Assembly (NCBI RefSeq): GCF_029784135.1
Contig: NC_073746.1
Coordinates: 302,075,455 to 302,139,454 of the forward strand
Origin: Toxorhynchites rutilus septentrionalis
Lineage: Eukaryota > Arthropoda > Insecta > Diptera > Culicidae
DNA: 64,000 nt
Direction: 5' to 3'
Below, in pieces: positions 34,801-44,428 of the stretch. Under the pieces are notes generated by a model. The model was given only the letters and a program-made list of their open reading frames with translations. It was not told the DNA's origin and made no database searches. Each line of letters starts with the position of its first letter. Position 1 is the stretch's first letter. A program made the translations under genes and the position numbers.

Positions 34801-37170
34801 AAGTAAGTCACGTTGGACGACAGGACCAACCATTAATGTGTCGTTTAGCGAATAACCAGAAGCTGACTTGCACGATGCATCAAACACAACCCTGGTTTTC
34901 GTTGTGGTGCTTGTCTCTTTGAATACTGAGTGATGTGGTAGGTAAAAATGAGGTATTGTATCATTCACAGGTCCTTTAATCTGCTCCATGTGTCCAAGTT
35001 GCACATATTCATCCATGAAGCGATGATACGCTTTCCTCGTGACTGGATCTCGCTGCAATCGTCGCTCTAAACTAAAGAGTCTGCGTTCGGCGACAGATCT
35101 CGAATCTCCCAGTATAACTTCCGGTTTTTCTGTTCTGGGTAGACGAACGACGTATCGCCCTGATGGATCACGAATAGTTGTTGTTTTATATAATTCTTCA
35201 CAATAATTTTCTTCGTCGGAGAACGAAGAACAAGTTGGAACAGTTTCTATCTCCCAAAACTTCTGAAGTACTGTTTCCAGACAATCATTTGCGGTGGAAA
35301 GGAAACAAACGTTTGGCGTTTGTGAAATGGAATTGGTCGTAGAACCAGACACCGCCCATCCGAATGGCGTTTCAGCAAGCCATGGACGATTATTCCCAAG
35401 TGAAATTCTTTGTCCTGTATGCAGTTCCCAGAATGATTCACTCCCTATGACGAGGTCAATTTTCCCAGGGACATTGAACTGAGGATCAGCCAATACAACA
35501 TTAGGGATGTTCCATTCCGACGTATTGATAGGAACAGTCGGCAGCTCTGCCGATGGATGCTTCAAAACTAGAAATTCCATCTTCGTGGAGAATGGTTGAA
35601 ATGGTGATTCGATAGTGGCGGTAATCGCGCTCCTAATCTTCTGTGTTGATAAACCGATTCCTGCGATGGAAACGTCTACCTTGGTGCGACGATTGAAGAG
35701 GCTCTTAGCCAGCTGTTGCGACATAAAATTCGACATTGATGCTGAATCGAGTAGTGCCCGTGCCTTATGTGTGTTTCCGTGATCATCAACAACATTGAGG
35801 ACAATCGTTTCGAGCAAAACCGTGGGGCATGCGGATTGGACCGTCATGCTAACCTGAGATGTAGCCGAAGAACTACTGGAGGGATCCACGCGACCTGACG
35901 TTGATGGAAGCGATTGTTGAACGGGAGAAGACGATGATACGGAAGAGTTTTGCGACACTTTGGCTGAATCGTGCAGCAACGTATGATGCCTGTCATGACA
36001 AGTACGACAGGAGAATTTAGAATTGCACTTCTTCACATGATGACCGGAGCTTAAACAATTCCAACACATTCGTTTCTGCGAAACTAATTCGCGACGTTGA
36101 CGGACATTTTTCGTAAGAAACACAGGACAATTTCGAAGGTTATGGCTGTCTGAGCAGGATAGTATGCACTGAACTTGAGAACTATTCACTGCGTTTGCGG
36201 AAAATTTCACTCTTCGAATCTGGTGTGTAGTTGTCGTCTTTGATAGTGAGGGTTGATGGTGATCTGAACCGACGGTATTCAAAATACGAACTCTTTGGTA
36301 AAGGAATTCAACAAATTCATCGTATTTGACATCATCTTTATTGCTTGTTTTTTCCTCCCAAGCCCTCAAAGTAGATTGATCTAATTTATATGAAAGTAGG
36401 TTAATAAGCGGTGTGTCCCAATGGTGTACATGCTCGTCTAATTTTGCGAGAGCTCGTACATGACGCTGAAAGTCGTCGATCAACCCGTGAATGCGTTTGC
36501 CTACTTCTTCTTTCACTACTGGCAAGTCGTAAAGAGCTCGAAAAAGTTGTCTTTTTAGAAAACGACGGTTATCGTACCTCTTAAGCAGGACCTCCCAGCT
36601 GACAGCGTAATTATCTGCTTCAATATCGATGGATTCAAACGGCTTCTTTGCTTCTCCTTCAAGTGACTGCAACAAGTATTGCAATTTGGCGACGGTGGGA
36701 ATGTCCCCATTCGAGTGGACCATGGACGTGAATGTGTCCCTAAACGACAACCAACGTGAAAAATCACCATTGAATTTGGGGAGGTCGATTTTCGGAAGAC
36801 GAAGGTGAAAATTGGTAGGGTACGATGATGAATTCGCAGTAATCGATGTATTTAACAAAGTTTGATTTGCATCGTTCGAACGTCTGGACAGGAGGAAACC
36901 CTTCGCTTCACAAAACCGTTGTTCAAAATCGACACGTTCTTCCAAATGCGCTTCCAGCATCTCCGATTTGTCTAGTCTCTCAATGGCATCCTGAACTTCG
37001 AGAAAACTAGCGTTGACACGATCCAAAGACTCTAATCGTACCGAGATTTGATGAGTATCACGCTCTGCGTCGTAATTCTCAATAAATTTTTCGATTGCGT
37101 TACGTGTTGCAAAAAGTCCTTGCTGTTGAACCAAACGCTCAGCCAGCATTTTCTCCTCTTTCGGTGGCAT
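31858..37170 (-). CDS. BEL/Pao Gag-Pol polyprotein
   Basis: 1770 codons without a break. The N-terminal gag has the BEL-type LPKFNGDFSRWLSF motif (about residue 130). A zinc knuckle CWNCLSSGHHVKKC (C-x2-C-x4-H-x4-C) is at about 368-381, followed by a second Cys/His cluster. The aspartic protease has LLDSAS at about 472. Reverse transcriptase has YIDD at about 882. RNase H follows with FFSDASENAYG (about 1063) and WTDSTTVLQWL (about 1138). Integrase has an H/H/C/C zinc region, then VCGVDYCGPF (about 1462), LNSDNATAF (about 1527) and GGLWEAA (about 1582), giving the D, D, E triad. The length and domain order are typical of a full-length BEL element. The start ATG (context CACAATGCC) follows a 912-bp leader. 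Gag and Pol share one frame. Likely acts in germline or somatic cells as a virus-like particle polyprotein. Confidence 0.95.
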   Translation of the reverse strand: MPPKEEKMLAERLVQQQGLFATRNAIEKFIENYDAERDTHQISVRLESLDRVNASFLEVQDAIERLDKSEMLEAHLEERVDFEQRFCEAKGFLLSRRSNDANQTLLNTSITANSSSYPTNFHLRLPKIDLPKFNGDFSRWLSFRDTFTSMVHSNGDIPTVAKLQYLLQSLEGEAKKPFESIDIEADNYAVSWEVLLKRYDNRRFLKRQLFRALYDLPVVKEEVGKRIHGLIDDFQRHVRALAKLDEHVHHWDTPLINLLSYKLDQSTLRAWEEKTSNKDDVKYDEFVEFLYQRVRILNTVGSDHHQPSLSKTTTTHQIRRVKFSANAVNSSQVQCILSCSDSHNLRNCPVFLTKNVRQRRELVSQKRMCWNCLSSGHHVKKCNSKFSCRTCHDRHHTLLHDSAKVSQNSSVSSSSPVQQSLPSTSGRVDPSSSSSATSQVSMTVQSACPTVLLETIVLNVVDDHGNTHKARALLDSASMSNFMSQQLAKSLFNRRTKVDVSIAGIGLSTQKIRSAITATIESPFQPFSTKMEFLVLKHPSAELPTVPINTSEWNIPNVVLADPQFNVPGKIDLVIGSESFWELHTGQRISLGNNRPWLAETPFGWAVSGSTTNSISQTPNVCFLSTANDCLETVLQKFWEIETVPTCSSFSDEENYCEELYKTTTIRDPSGRYVVRLPRTEKPEVILGDSRSVAERRLFSLERRLQRDPVTRKAYHRFMDEYVQLGHMEQIKGPVNDTIPHFYLPHHSVFKETSTTTKTRVVFDASCKSASGYSLNDTLMVGPVVQRDLLSIVMKFRIHHVVIVADIEKMYRQVLVHPDDQSFQRILWRSSPDHPISTYQLKTVTYGTSSAPYLATKTLQQLANDYGGSDFHAVRSLREDFYIDDLLTGAADVESAIKLRRELSAMLSSAGFPLKKWASNATEVLEDVPPEDLAILPYRSLQDEQAVSTLGLVWEPKSDTLRFNVRLPLPAAVLTKRMVMSYIARIFDPLGLVGPTISKAKLFMQRLWALKHNGQSWDWDTPLPLKLQEEWKQFHSTLNLLSEARIPRFVSMPDSVSIQLHFFSDASENAYGTCCYVRTETSDKISVQLLTSKSKVAPLSTRHSIARLELCGAHLSMLLFKKVNNALQTPSTVHFWTDSTTVLQWLHASPSRWKTFVSNRVSQIQLNTNVDCWKHVAGIDNPADDISRGLQPADIITRTRWWRGPPWLALPSDCWPITSFSKEETAGALSESRKSPLIAMTSVQSTFCNELFSRFSSFTKLRRVTAFCQRYIENLHSRYLAQRENSENLKPSNIVISTSVMPDPLNSSELRRAENFLCRLAQAEMFAEEISNLTSGERVAKNSPLKWLNPFIDRDNILRVGGRLSNAPLTTETKHPLVLSAKHPLSALLASHYHLKLLHAGPQLMLATLRQKYWILGGRNLVKSVFHHCHTCFKSKPTLVQQSTADLPASRVSPTRPFSVCGVDYCGPFFIKSPVKKRGPTKAYVAIFVCFSTKAVHIELVSDLSTPAFLAALRRLVARRGKISELNSDNATAFKGASNALHRIYRMLKVDEDERRLIFDWCADNEIRWKFIPPRAPHFGGLWEAAVKSAKLHMLKTIGNVNISYENMLTLLAQVEMCLNSRPLTPMPQDPSDLEVLTPGHFLIGENMQSVPEVDLTRTAENRLDHWELTQKRFQVIWSRWYPEYLQQLQSRATKGCNPPVRIEEGRIVIIKEDNVPSAKWPLGKITKLHPGKDGVVRVVTLRTASAKEVVRAVSKIALLPVLSQSSSIE

Positions 37171-38082
37171 TGTGATCCAATCAATGAAATTCTATTCGAC
37201 AAAAACTAGCTGATCTCAGGCGAAACCGAACCAAACGAGAACAATACACAAATCGAATCGATTGCTCCTTCCCGTCGCGGTGTATTGATCTATCGCGATC
37301 GCGAAATCGAACGGAAGTGAGCAGTTTATTTAATCGAATCGTGAATCTCCTTCCCGTCGCGAACGTACCCACTTCTACGCGGTATCGCAAATCGAGGGCG
37401 CGAAACGGTTTTCCACTCGATTCGCGTACCGTCAATCACCAATTGCCACAATGACTCTAATAATCAGTCACCCAACTTTGAATTGTATGTATAAAACTTA
37501 ATTGAAGCTACTGCAAATCACATGCGAATAATATGGAACGTACTCACCGGGAAACTCGACCGGGAAATGTGATTTTTAAGAATGGTGCTCCTTCCACCAC
37601 TTCATTAGGCAGGAATTTTCCGATGTGAATTCAGCGTCCAAAATGGCGTGGCGTCCATGAATAGTCGTGTTCGCAAAATGGACGACTCGTCCTCAGAATC
37701 TTCACCACAATGAATAGAGTAGCATCCGCCTTGATGCTATCCCAAGCGCAATACGCGATTTTTCGATTGCACTCACTGCCAATTCTGGCTTTATCAATTT
37801 TTGATAGTTGAATTCACACACGAACGAACTTATAGCTTCGACCACAATTTCGACTGCTTGCGAAAGCAGAATTACCGACGTGTATTCACGACGCAATGGC
37901 GCAATGTTTGTCCGTCTTGGTATCACTTCCAACCACTAACGCGTTTCAATAACGAACCGATATCAGTTTTATTCGAGCGACACACGCGATGCACTTTCTG
38001 GCCGGAACACCTTCGATCCGGCTCGAAGGACCAAATGTACGAAATTAAAAGCGAACACTGTAATCCGGTTCGAAGGACCAAA
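37171..38082 (-). other. BEL 5' leader
   Basis: 912 bp between the 5' LTR and the Gag-Pol start. It contains duplicated primer-binding sites at its 5' end and otherwise no recognisable frame. Confidence 0.7.
38017..38082 (-). other. Duplicated BEL primer-binding site
   Basis: TTTGGTCCTTCGAACCGGA abuts the LTR (38082-38064). A second copy, TTTGGTCCTTCGAGCCGGA, occurs 47 bp further in (38035-38017). The 47-bp unit between them repeats the terminal bases of the LTR. TGG just inside the LTR is the usual complement of a tRNA 3' CCA; the tRNA identity is not determined. Confidence 0.7.
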
Positions 38083-38527
38083 TGTACGAAATTAAAAGCG
38101 AACACTGTAGTCCGGTTTCGAAGGACTTTCTTCACTGCAATATGCAGCACCAGAAACGCACCGAAATGTACAATTGTACGCGCGTCACTTGAGCGGAAAC
38201 GGATCTTTGTCACCGGATGAAACGCGTGAGCTTAACAGCCGACTGAGACGACGAAACGAATAGAATAATACTTTGTGAGATCACACCGAATGAATTAAAC
38301 ACTTGTATATCGTATGATGATTTATTGGCGAAAGAGAGAGTGCATGTGGATTACATGCGTAATTTATAGTTTCTTGTGCCTATTGTTTTTCGGCAAAGCA
38401 TTTTTGGGGAATTGTTCTCGGACAGTGGTCAGTGACCACGGACGACGATTTTGTCATACCGTCGCGTGAGTGTTATGTGAGAGTGTGACAATTATTTTTA
38501 ACTTTTATTTTATTTAGATTCTGATCA
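38083..38527 (-). repeat. BEL 5' LTR
   Basis: 445 bp, same as 31138-31582 by eye over the full length. Followed on the plus strand by the target duplication GTGCA at 38528-38532. Confidence 0.92.
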
Positions 38528-38532
38528 GTGCA

Positions 38533-39350
38533 TTATAAAATTGATGTTTATTATACTGAATTGCGACTTAATTTGATAATGGTATTTAAAATCGAGTTTT
38601 TACATTTAATGCGATTTCAAATATACACGATACATACTTTGATTGATATTATATGCGATTATGATTTATTCGGATTTCTTGTAAGACTTGGCACGTGCAA
38701 AACTATACGATTTAATGTTTGCTGGGTATCATCATTGTCACGGACAGTTGCGTGTAAAAATGAACTCCGTGAAGTGAAAATGTCGTGCATAAGTGCATAA
38801 TGTCGGGTGTTTGAACGTTGTGTCGGTTGCATAATTTCGGACGTTTGAACGATATGTAGGTAAAATTAATACAGCGTATGAGATAATATTCCATTTTATT
38901 AATCGTATGTTTTAGAATGACAAGTTTGCGATTATACCTCGATGATTAGTTTGCAGAATTAAATGCTGGCTCAAAGATGAGGAGGAATACTTGGTTGCTC
39001 GGGTATAATGTATTTGTTGAACATATAGGAATGTAATTTTACGTAAGAGATAAAACATGACTATTATGTTTAGTAATCGAAATCTAACATACTCTTGTAC
39101 TTGCTCTTACTTACACGTTTGAATAGTGAGAAATATCTAGAATCACTTTTTCTAATCGCTTCTACAATTTTGATGAATAATAATATTTTCTATATCTCAG
39201 AACAAACCCGAATTTATCCACCTCACGATCAATATAATCTGAGAAATTTAATCCTCTTATCCTTCCCATTCTCGTGTAATTTGATACACGGGACATGAGG
39301 TTTGATTTAATTATTTAAACAGAAACTGGTCAGCACTTTTTTAATATTCT
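38533..39350. other. No gene seen
   Basis: AT-rich. An imperfect duplication of about 35 bp around CATAATGTCGGGTGTTTGAACG (20 bp or less shared) lies near 38790-38855. Short frames are not recognisable. Confidence 0.4.
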
Positions 39351-39355
39351 TTCAT

Positions 39356-39598
39356 TCAAAGTATTTCTTCAAAACAAGACCGTTGAAAATATCTATAACG
39401 TAAAAAGTTATAACTATCGTCCTGATTCTGGTCTGGGCCTACGGGAGCTACATTTTCAATCCTTAATTGTAATAGCCATAGCGCATTTACCGAATCCAAA
39501 TAAACAAATTTACGTCCTCTGGATGCGCCAGAATTTCGTTCTAAAAAGGCTACCAGGCGGGTAAATTGCTGTTTGTTTACCTTTTGTTTCTTAAACAA
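39356..39598 (-). pseudogene. Myb/SANT-like domain relic
   Basis: The 80-residue minus frame has KVNKQQFTRLVAFLERN then RGRK near residues 6-30 and a W-x-L ... GP pattern further on. This resembles the Myb/SANT-like DNA-binding domain found in PIF/Harbinger-associated and many insect proteins, where KxxxEQxxxLVxFMExNP is followed by WxxLxxxLNxxGP. The frame ends abruptly without a C-terminal part. Assignment is by pattern memory; a chance frame is possible. Confidence 0.35.
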
Positions 39599-39644
39599 GA
39601 CAAGACAATATTCAAAATGTTAGCAAAAAAGTCACACAAGGGTT

Positions 39645-40775
39645 GTGTCCGAGACACAACCGCATAGTTGACGTAGGATTCCGTTAGGCTATCTATTGAT
39701 GTTGGATATGTCTGAAGAATTACATCGTTAAACTCTTTGATAATGATTTGGTGGCCTCCTGAAAAGGGCCATTTTGTTTGGTTGTTGAGTATTGTTTGTT
39801 CACTTCATCAGTCTTTACCAAGTAATGATGACCAAAAGATGGTAAATAACCGTTGGATGATGTGTATCAGATAATAGATACCGAAGTGGAACGAGATATG
39901 ATGAAAATCGCCCTCTGTGATCCTAGACGAGATGCCTCCTCATCAGCAAAAATATGTTACTTTCATATAGAGAAAATTTTGAAATTGGAAAAGGTAATTT
40001 TCCTTTATAATGTTTACTTTCTGAGTGTATATCCAACTCAATGCGAATTTTAATTGGACTAACAACACCTAATACTATGTGTAGAGCAATCACTTTTTCT
40101 AACATTTCTTCTCTTTTCCAATTTTACCGCCACCACTTTCCTTAGGTGGAAATGAACACAACAAAAAGACAGCTTCAACCAAACGACCCGTTCTCGAGCG
40201 GGAACACACCTTGGTTTTTATTTATGAAAATGAATCGTTTCATATATCAAGTCATTTTTAACACAACTGCTACCATATACAATTTCACACTTACATTTGT
40301 GCTAAATTTTCCACAATACACGATCGATCATTGATATGACATTCAAGTTCCAAATTTAGATTTTATTTGCTAGAATTAATCGTATCACTCACCTTACTTG
40401 CAATATAAAAATGCCCCCGACTCTCATATATTTGCAATGTCGATTTCCTCCAGCCAGCTTGGTTTTGATATCTCTGTTAGGGACCCGCCGCATGTGTCAT
40501 CAATTTCGACCAATCAAAAGTGGGTATTTCCGTTAGGATGGGAATTGAGGTTTTTCAATTGTTCGATAGATAGTTTCATGACATATGTTTTTCTTTCAAT
40601 ATAAAAAATTGTTATGGAGTGCCGAAATTGATTGACGCAAAAATTTCATCAATCCATTATGAAATGACCGAGCAATAGGCGTTTGAAATTGGACAATTTT
40701 CACGATGTGCTCGATTTTCGATTTTCAATTTGCACCCCAATATGTTCCCGAAAGACGTAATCCTACGTCAAAAGT
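39645..40775 (+). repeat. Rep-B dispersed repeat, copy 2 (longer)
   Basis: 40060-40770 parallels 29865-30530. The left part (39645-39850) is the inverted relative of 4845-5030. It starts with an imperfect palindrome (GGTTGTGTCCGAGACACAACC) and ends at GACGTAATCCTACGTC (40754-40769). No recognised protein is encoded. Confidence 0.65.
39753..39770 (-). other. Histone-type 3' stem-loop remnant
   Basis: On the minus strand GGCCCTTTTCAGGAGGCC matches the histone mRNA hairpin pattern (GGCYCTTTTCAGRGCC) with two extra bases. No histone coding sequence was identified beside it. Confidence 0.5.
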
Positions 40776-40859
40776 TGAATAAATACGAAATTAAACTTAC
40801 TCCATTCCGCGTGACTAGCTTTCACCATCTAAAACACAAGTGACAAATATACCTGTTTT

Positions 40860-42370
40860 TCTCCGTAACATGACAGTATCGTGGTATTCATAGTAACACC
40901 GAGTTCATCAAAGTTGTCACGACGGATGAACTCTTCTGGATTCTACACACACGGTGACAGCCGTAATAAGGTTGTATACAATTCACTTCGTTTTCACCGT
41001 GAAGTGACGTTCGTGATTAGGCCCAATGATAAATCTCATTCTGCCAACACTTCTTATACAGCCTGGCTGCATGGCGCACATCCCAGTGCCCGTTCGATGG
41101 CACCAGTTCGAGATGTCGCATGCATGCACGCTATTCTTCCCTGGCACCGCAAACTCGCAAACTCGAGTGACGCACGTGGTTGCCGTCGCACAGACCTCGT
41201 GTGCTAAGCGCAAAGCGAACAAAATAACTCACACAGAAGAGCGCCGACATCGCTTCGAGCACCTTTCAGTATTTTTCAGTGCGCCTGCTACCAGGCCCCC
41301 AAAACACGTTGCACGAAACGGGGATGAAGCGCGCGTTCTCAGTGCGCACGCCACAGCGCCAGCAGCCAGCAGCTGCAACAGGGCACAAAGTCGATAAAAC
41401 GAGTTTCGCGCGTAAATTTCATAGTCTGCTACCCGGGTTGCAGGATGCCGCGGAGGTTTGCCGTTATCGCGCGTCTGTTGTTGGTAATACAGAATGGTTT
41501 GCTGTGGTATATAACACGGGCCGGAAACTGAGAGCAGTCGGCGTCACGTTTTCGTCACGTCATAAATTCTCTTTTGTATCAAGAGTACAGTGTAGAAAGA
41601 GTGCATCATAACATGTATGATACAGACGAACAGGGACGGTAGTTTTGGGCTTTAATTGAATTAATTTTATGGTCGGTTTTCACTTGCGGGAGGCGTTCCT
41701 TCATTTATGGCATCACACAAGCAACGAAATTAGCTACCATTGAAACGTCAAATGCTCGAAAGGTTACGGCCAAGGAGTGGCTGTTGGCCTTGGTTCGAGG
41801 GCTAGGTCGAAAGCGGCCATATTTCTCAAGGTGACCATGAGCCACTTTTGTGCCCGTAATTGTGATAATGTTTTTGTTCCACTTTCGTTTTCTTGTTCCC
41901 ACGGAACAGCCGAATCACGAGATAGCATGAGCCTCGAGAGGGTATTTTATGGCCGGTTTGCACTTCTGCAATGACATGGCAATGTCCTTGGATGAAAAAC
42001 GGTCGCCACTAATGGGGTCGAATGCGTATAGGAGGCGAATTACAGTTAGAGGGCAGTCAACTTTGGTCCGTCTCGCCGCCGTCTATCTGCCAGCGATTGT
42101 TGTGTTAGGTGTGTATATTCCACATAAGTGTGTACGTGATTGAGATTGGGTGCGCTTAGAAGTGTGCGGCGTTTGTGACTGTGTGCTTAGAGATCGCGGG
42201 TAATTTAGAAGTATAGAGCAGAGGTGCCAAATCCATTGTATTCGATTAACACTTTTAGATAAGAATTAGGTTGAAAACAGAATGTGAAGACAATTGGGAA
42301 TATTTCTTATATTTCCACATATCAAACAGTGATTAGGAAAGCAATAAACCAAAAACGTCCTATAAAACCA
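40860..42370 (+). other. Apparently unique, GC-richer stretch
   Basis: It has no repeat partner in the window and a base composition unlike the surrounding repeats. Frames of 100-123 codons around 41026-41611 are open on more than one frame and resemble no family. It may be regulatory or 5' non-coding DNA of a host gene lying outside the window, or the flank of an unknown element. Confidence 0.35.
41508..41548 (+). promoter_or_regulatory. Possible core promoter (TATA and initiator-like)
   Basis: GTATATAACACGGGC contains a TATA box at 41509-41515, and GAGCAGTCGG about 32 bp downstream is initiator-like. GC-rich sequence surrounds it. No transcript structure can be shown. Confidence 0.35.

Positions 42371-42375
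<5 letters not shown>

Positions 42376-42447
<72 letters not shown>
42376..42447. repeat. (AT)n microsatellite, left flank of gypsy element
   Basis: About 36 AT dinucleotides immediately left of the LTR. TATA at 42444-42447 pairs with TATA at 60856-60859 as a possible 4-bp target duplication. Confidence 0.9.
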
Positions 42448-42450
<3 letters not shown>

Positions 42451-42830
42451 TATGCCGTGACTTAACTCGCGGTTTAAAAAAAACTTTTATTTAATTTCTA
42501 ATTACCCTTTTTATTCGTTTATAACACTTTACATTCGGTTCATAAACCTTTATGCCCGTATTCAACTCGGCTACGCTCAAGACTAAATTCTATAATCGTA
42601 TTACAAGGCTTAAATAGACTACATCTGCTGATCTCATTATTTCCGTCGGTGGTTCGAACCTGATCGAACCTTTGTTCGCGTCGTTCGATTGATTTCCGCG
42701 GCGTCGGCAAATGTTGGTTTACACGCGCGGTGTAACTTTGACGCCTCTGTCTGTTGCTATGGGTCTCGGCTGGGCTTTTGCTGACGTCTTGACTTCTGGG
42801 ACGCCTTGGTCGGTCGGTTGTGGTGTAACG
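42448..42830 (-). repeat. Gypsy element 3' LTR
   Basis: 383 bp, matching 60473-60855 base for base as far as can be judged. It contains the last 112 nt of the env frame. An AATAAA lies on the minus strand near its end. Confidence 0.92.
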
Positions 42831-44396
42831 CCTCCCCCCTTAGATTCTCGTCCGTCCTCGGACGATCTTTCGAAAAGGACGAGACTCGGTAATGGTCCAA
42901 ATTCTCCTTTTCCAATGGTTTGTTTAAGTTCCGTGGTGGTTCCAACATGGCTTCGAATTTCCAGAGTTGCTCTTTCCTTCGCTTTGAATCTTCTGTCGAT
43001 GATATAAATGGTAAAAGAACAGATAATGATTAGCATGAGGAGGACTCCTCCTCCGATGGTTGTTGTCCTTTTTGAACGATGCAGGTCTAACTTTATGTCC
43101 TGCAGACTGTTAAGGTTTTCCAATTTGAGGTGGTTGATTTCATTATTCTCCTCTGTATAGTTTAATTGTATCAACTTATTTCCGTATATTGGGAGAAGGT
43201 ATTCTTCACTATTTCCAAAAGTTACTTGGTTATTGAAGGTGATGTTCATCACTTTGATTGTACAGTTGTTTGTTTCGATGATTGTCGGGGTGTTGATCAG
43301 TCTGGAATTGTTGCATGAATCAGAGATCAATACATTTTTGTTTGTGTCAACAAGTATGACTCCTTTCTTAATTTCTTCGACACGGATGGGTTGTCTGACG
43401 GGTTTTATGATACATTTTGGTGTTTGGTGATTCAGAAGGTTATAGATGCAATCATCTTCGAGAAGGGTTGTAGCTTCGCAAATGTCGCAAAGTTCGCTTT
43501 GTCTGTAAATGATGTCTCCGTGCTTTGCCACCAGTTTTACGTCTGTGCTGATTCGTGTACTGTTTATGTTGAGCGTCTGAATGTTGATCAGGTCGAACTC
43601 GTTGTCCCCGAGGATGGGTATTTTCACCAGTATTATAATTTCACCTTGGCTTACAATAACGCTTCCTGAGCTGTACTGGAATATTTGATCTAAATAGTCT
43701 AGCTTTAGCTTTTGAGCATTGAGTCTGTTGAAAATGTACTTCTTCTCTTCAAATGAAAATAAATTTCTGTTTAAAATGTTGAGTTTAGCAAACTCGATTT
43801 GTTCTTCAATATTTCCGAGAATCTGAATTATAGAGTCAAGGTTTACAATCATGTTGATATATTCCAAATCTGCTCTGGTTACCAAAGAATTGTTCCTCTG
43901 TTCCACAATCTGTTTATTGATCTTTTTGAGTACGTCTGTTATGTTATTAATTTTGTTTTGTATTTTTTCGTTAATGATTATTTGTCTTGATATAGATTTC
44001 GATAGTAAATTTTCCTGTTTCTCTAAAGTTCCCAAACTATGGTTTATAATTTCTAAATCGTCATTATCAGGGTTTCCTGCTATTAATTTTATTGCTGTTC
44101 CTAATGCGTTTACTAATGCTCTTTTACTTCTGTGGGAATACAAGCTCATCAATTTACCTTTTGAGTTTTGTATTTTGAAATCTAAAGTACTTCTTAAGTG
44201 GTCTATAACTTTAATATTTCCTGCGATTTTTTCAATGTAATTGATATTATGTTCGATAGAGTGGATATTAATCTTTTGGATAATTCTCTCGAATCCTATC
44301 CTAATCCTGACTTGTTTTAATTTTATGGCAATTATACCATTGTTGTGAGATAGATCTTTAAGTTTTGTGCAATTTATTATGACGATGCATGAAAAT
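42719..44396 (-). CDS. Env glycoprotein, exon 2 (errantivirus envelope)
   Basis: The frame is open from a splice-acceptor-like TCTCGTTGCAG (ending 44397) to a TAA at 42719-42721, about 558 codons, but has no early ATG. The first in-frame ATG is near 44149, just before the furin-type RSKR (about 44119-44130), so the 5' end must come from an upstream exon. After RSKR lies a hydrophobic fusion-peptide-like stretch (ALVNALGTAIKLIAG) and heptad-rich sequence. This matches the gypsy-type Env, related to baculovirus F proteins. A single membrane segment (GGGVLLMLIIICSFTIYIID) is at about 43060-43000, followed by a basic cytoplasmic tail. The last 36 or so codons are encoded in the 3' LTR. Known role of the family: membrane fusion and occasional infectivity. 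Confidence 0.85.
42831..42841 (-). other. Gypsy polypurine tract
   Basis: AAGGGGGGAGG on the minus strand directly abuts the 3' LTR. It is also translated as part of the Env tail (KGGG). Confidence 0.75.
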
Positions 44397-44412
44397 CTGC
44401 AACGAGAGTTAA
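44397..44412 (-). promoter_or_regulatory. Candidate env splice acceptor
   Basis: TTTAACTCTCGTTGCAG, a pyrimidine-leaning tract ending in CAG just downstream of the pol stop. The env frame is open immediately after it and in the phase set by the leader donor at 60214. Confidence 0.65.
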
Positions 44413-44428
44413 ATAATTGATTTATCGG

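Larger units (their letters stand above)
31138..38527 (-). mobile_element. Complete BEL/Pao LTR retrotransposon
   Basis: 7390 bp: two 445-bp LTRs with TG...CA ends on the minus strand, a 5-bp target duplication, a primer-binding site next to the 5' LTR, a purine-rich CAAGGTGGCCGGAA tract next to the 3' LTR, and one uninterrupted gag-pol frame. The LTRs look identical throughout, so the insertion is young and the element could be competent. No env frame is present, as usual for BEL/Pao. Confidence 0.93.

Noticed and set aside
41026..41611. 123- and 110-codon plus-strand frames
   Set aside because: Overlapping open frames in GC-rich DNA without family resemblance; described only as an unassigned unique stretch.
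43851..44240. 129-codon plus-strand hydrophobic frame
   Set aside because: Antisense shadow of env; its hydrophobicity comes from the complementary codon composition.
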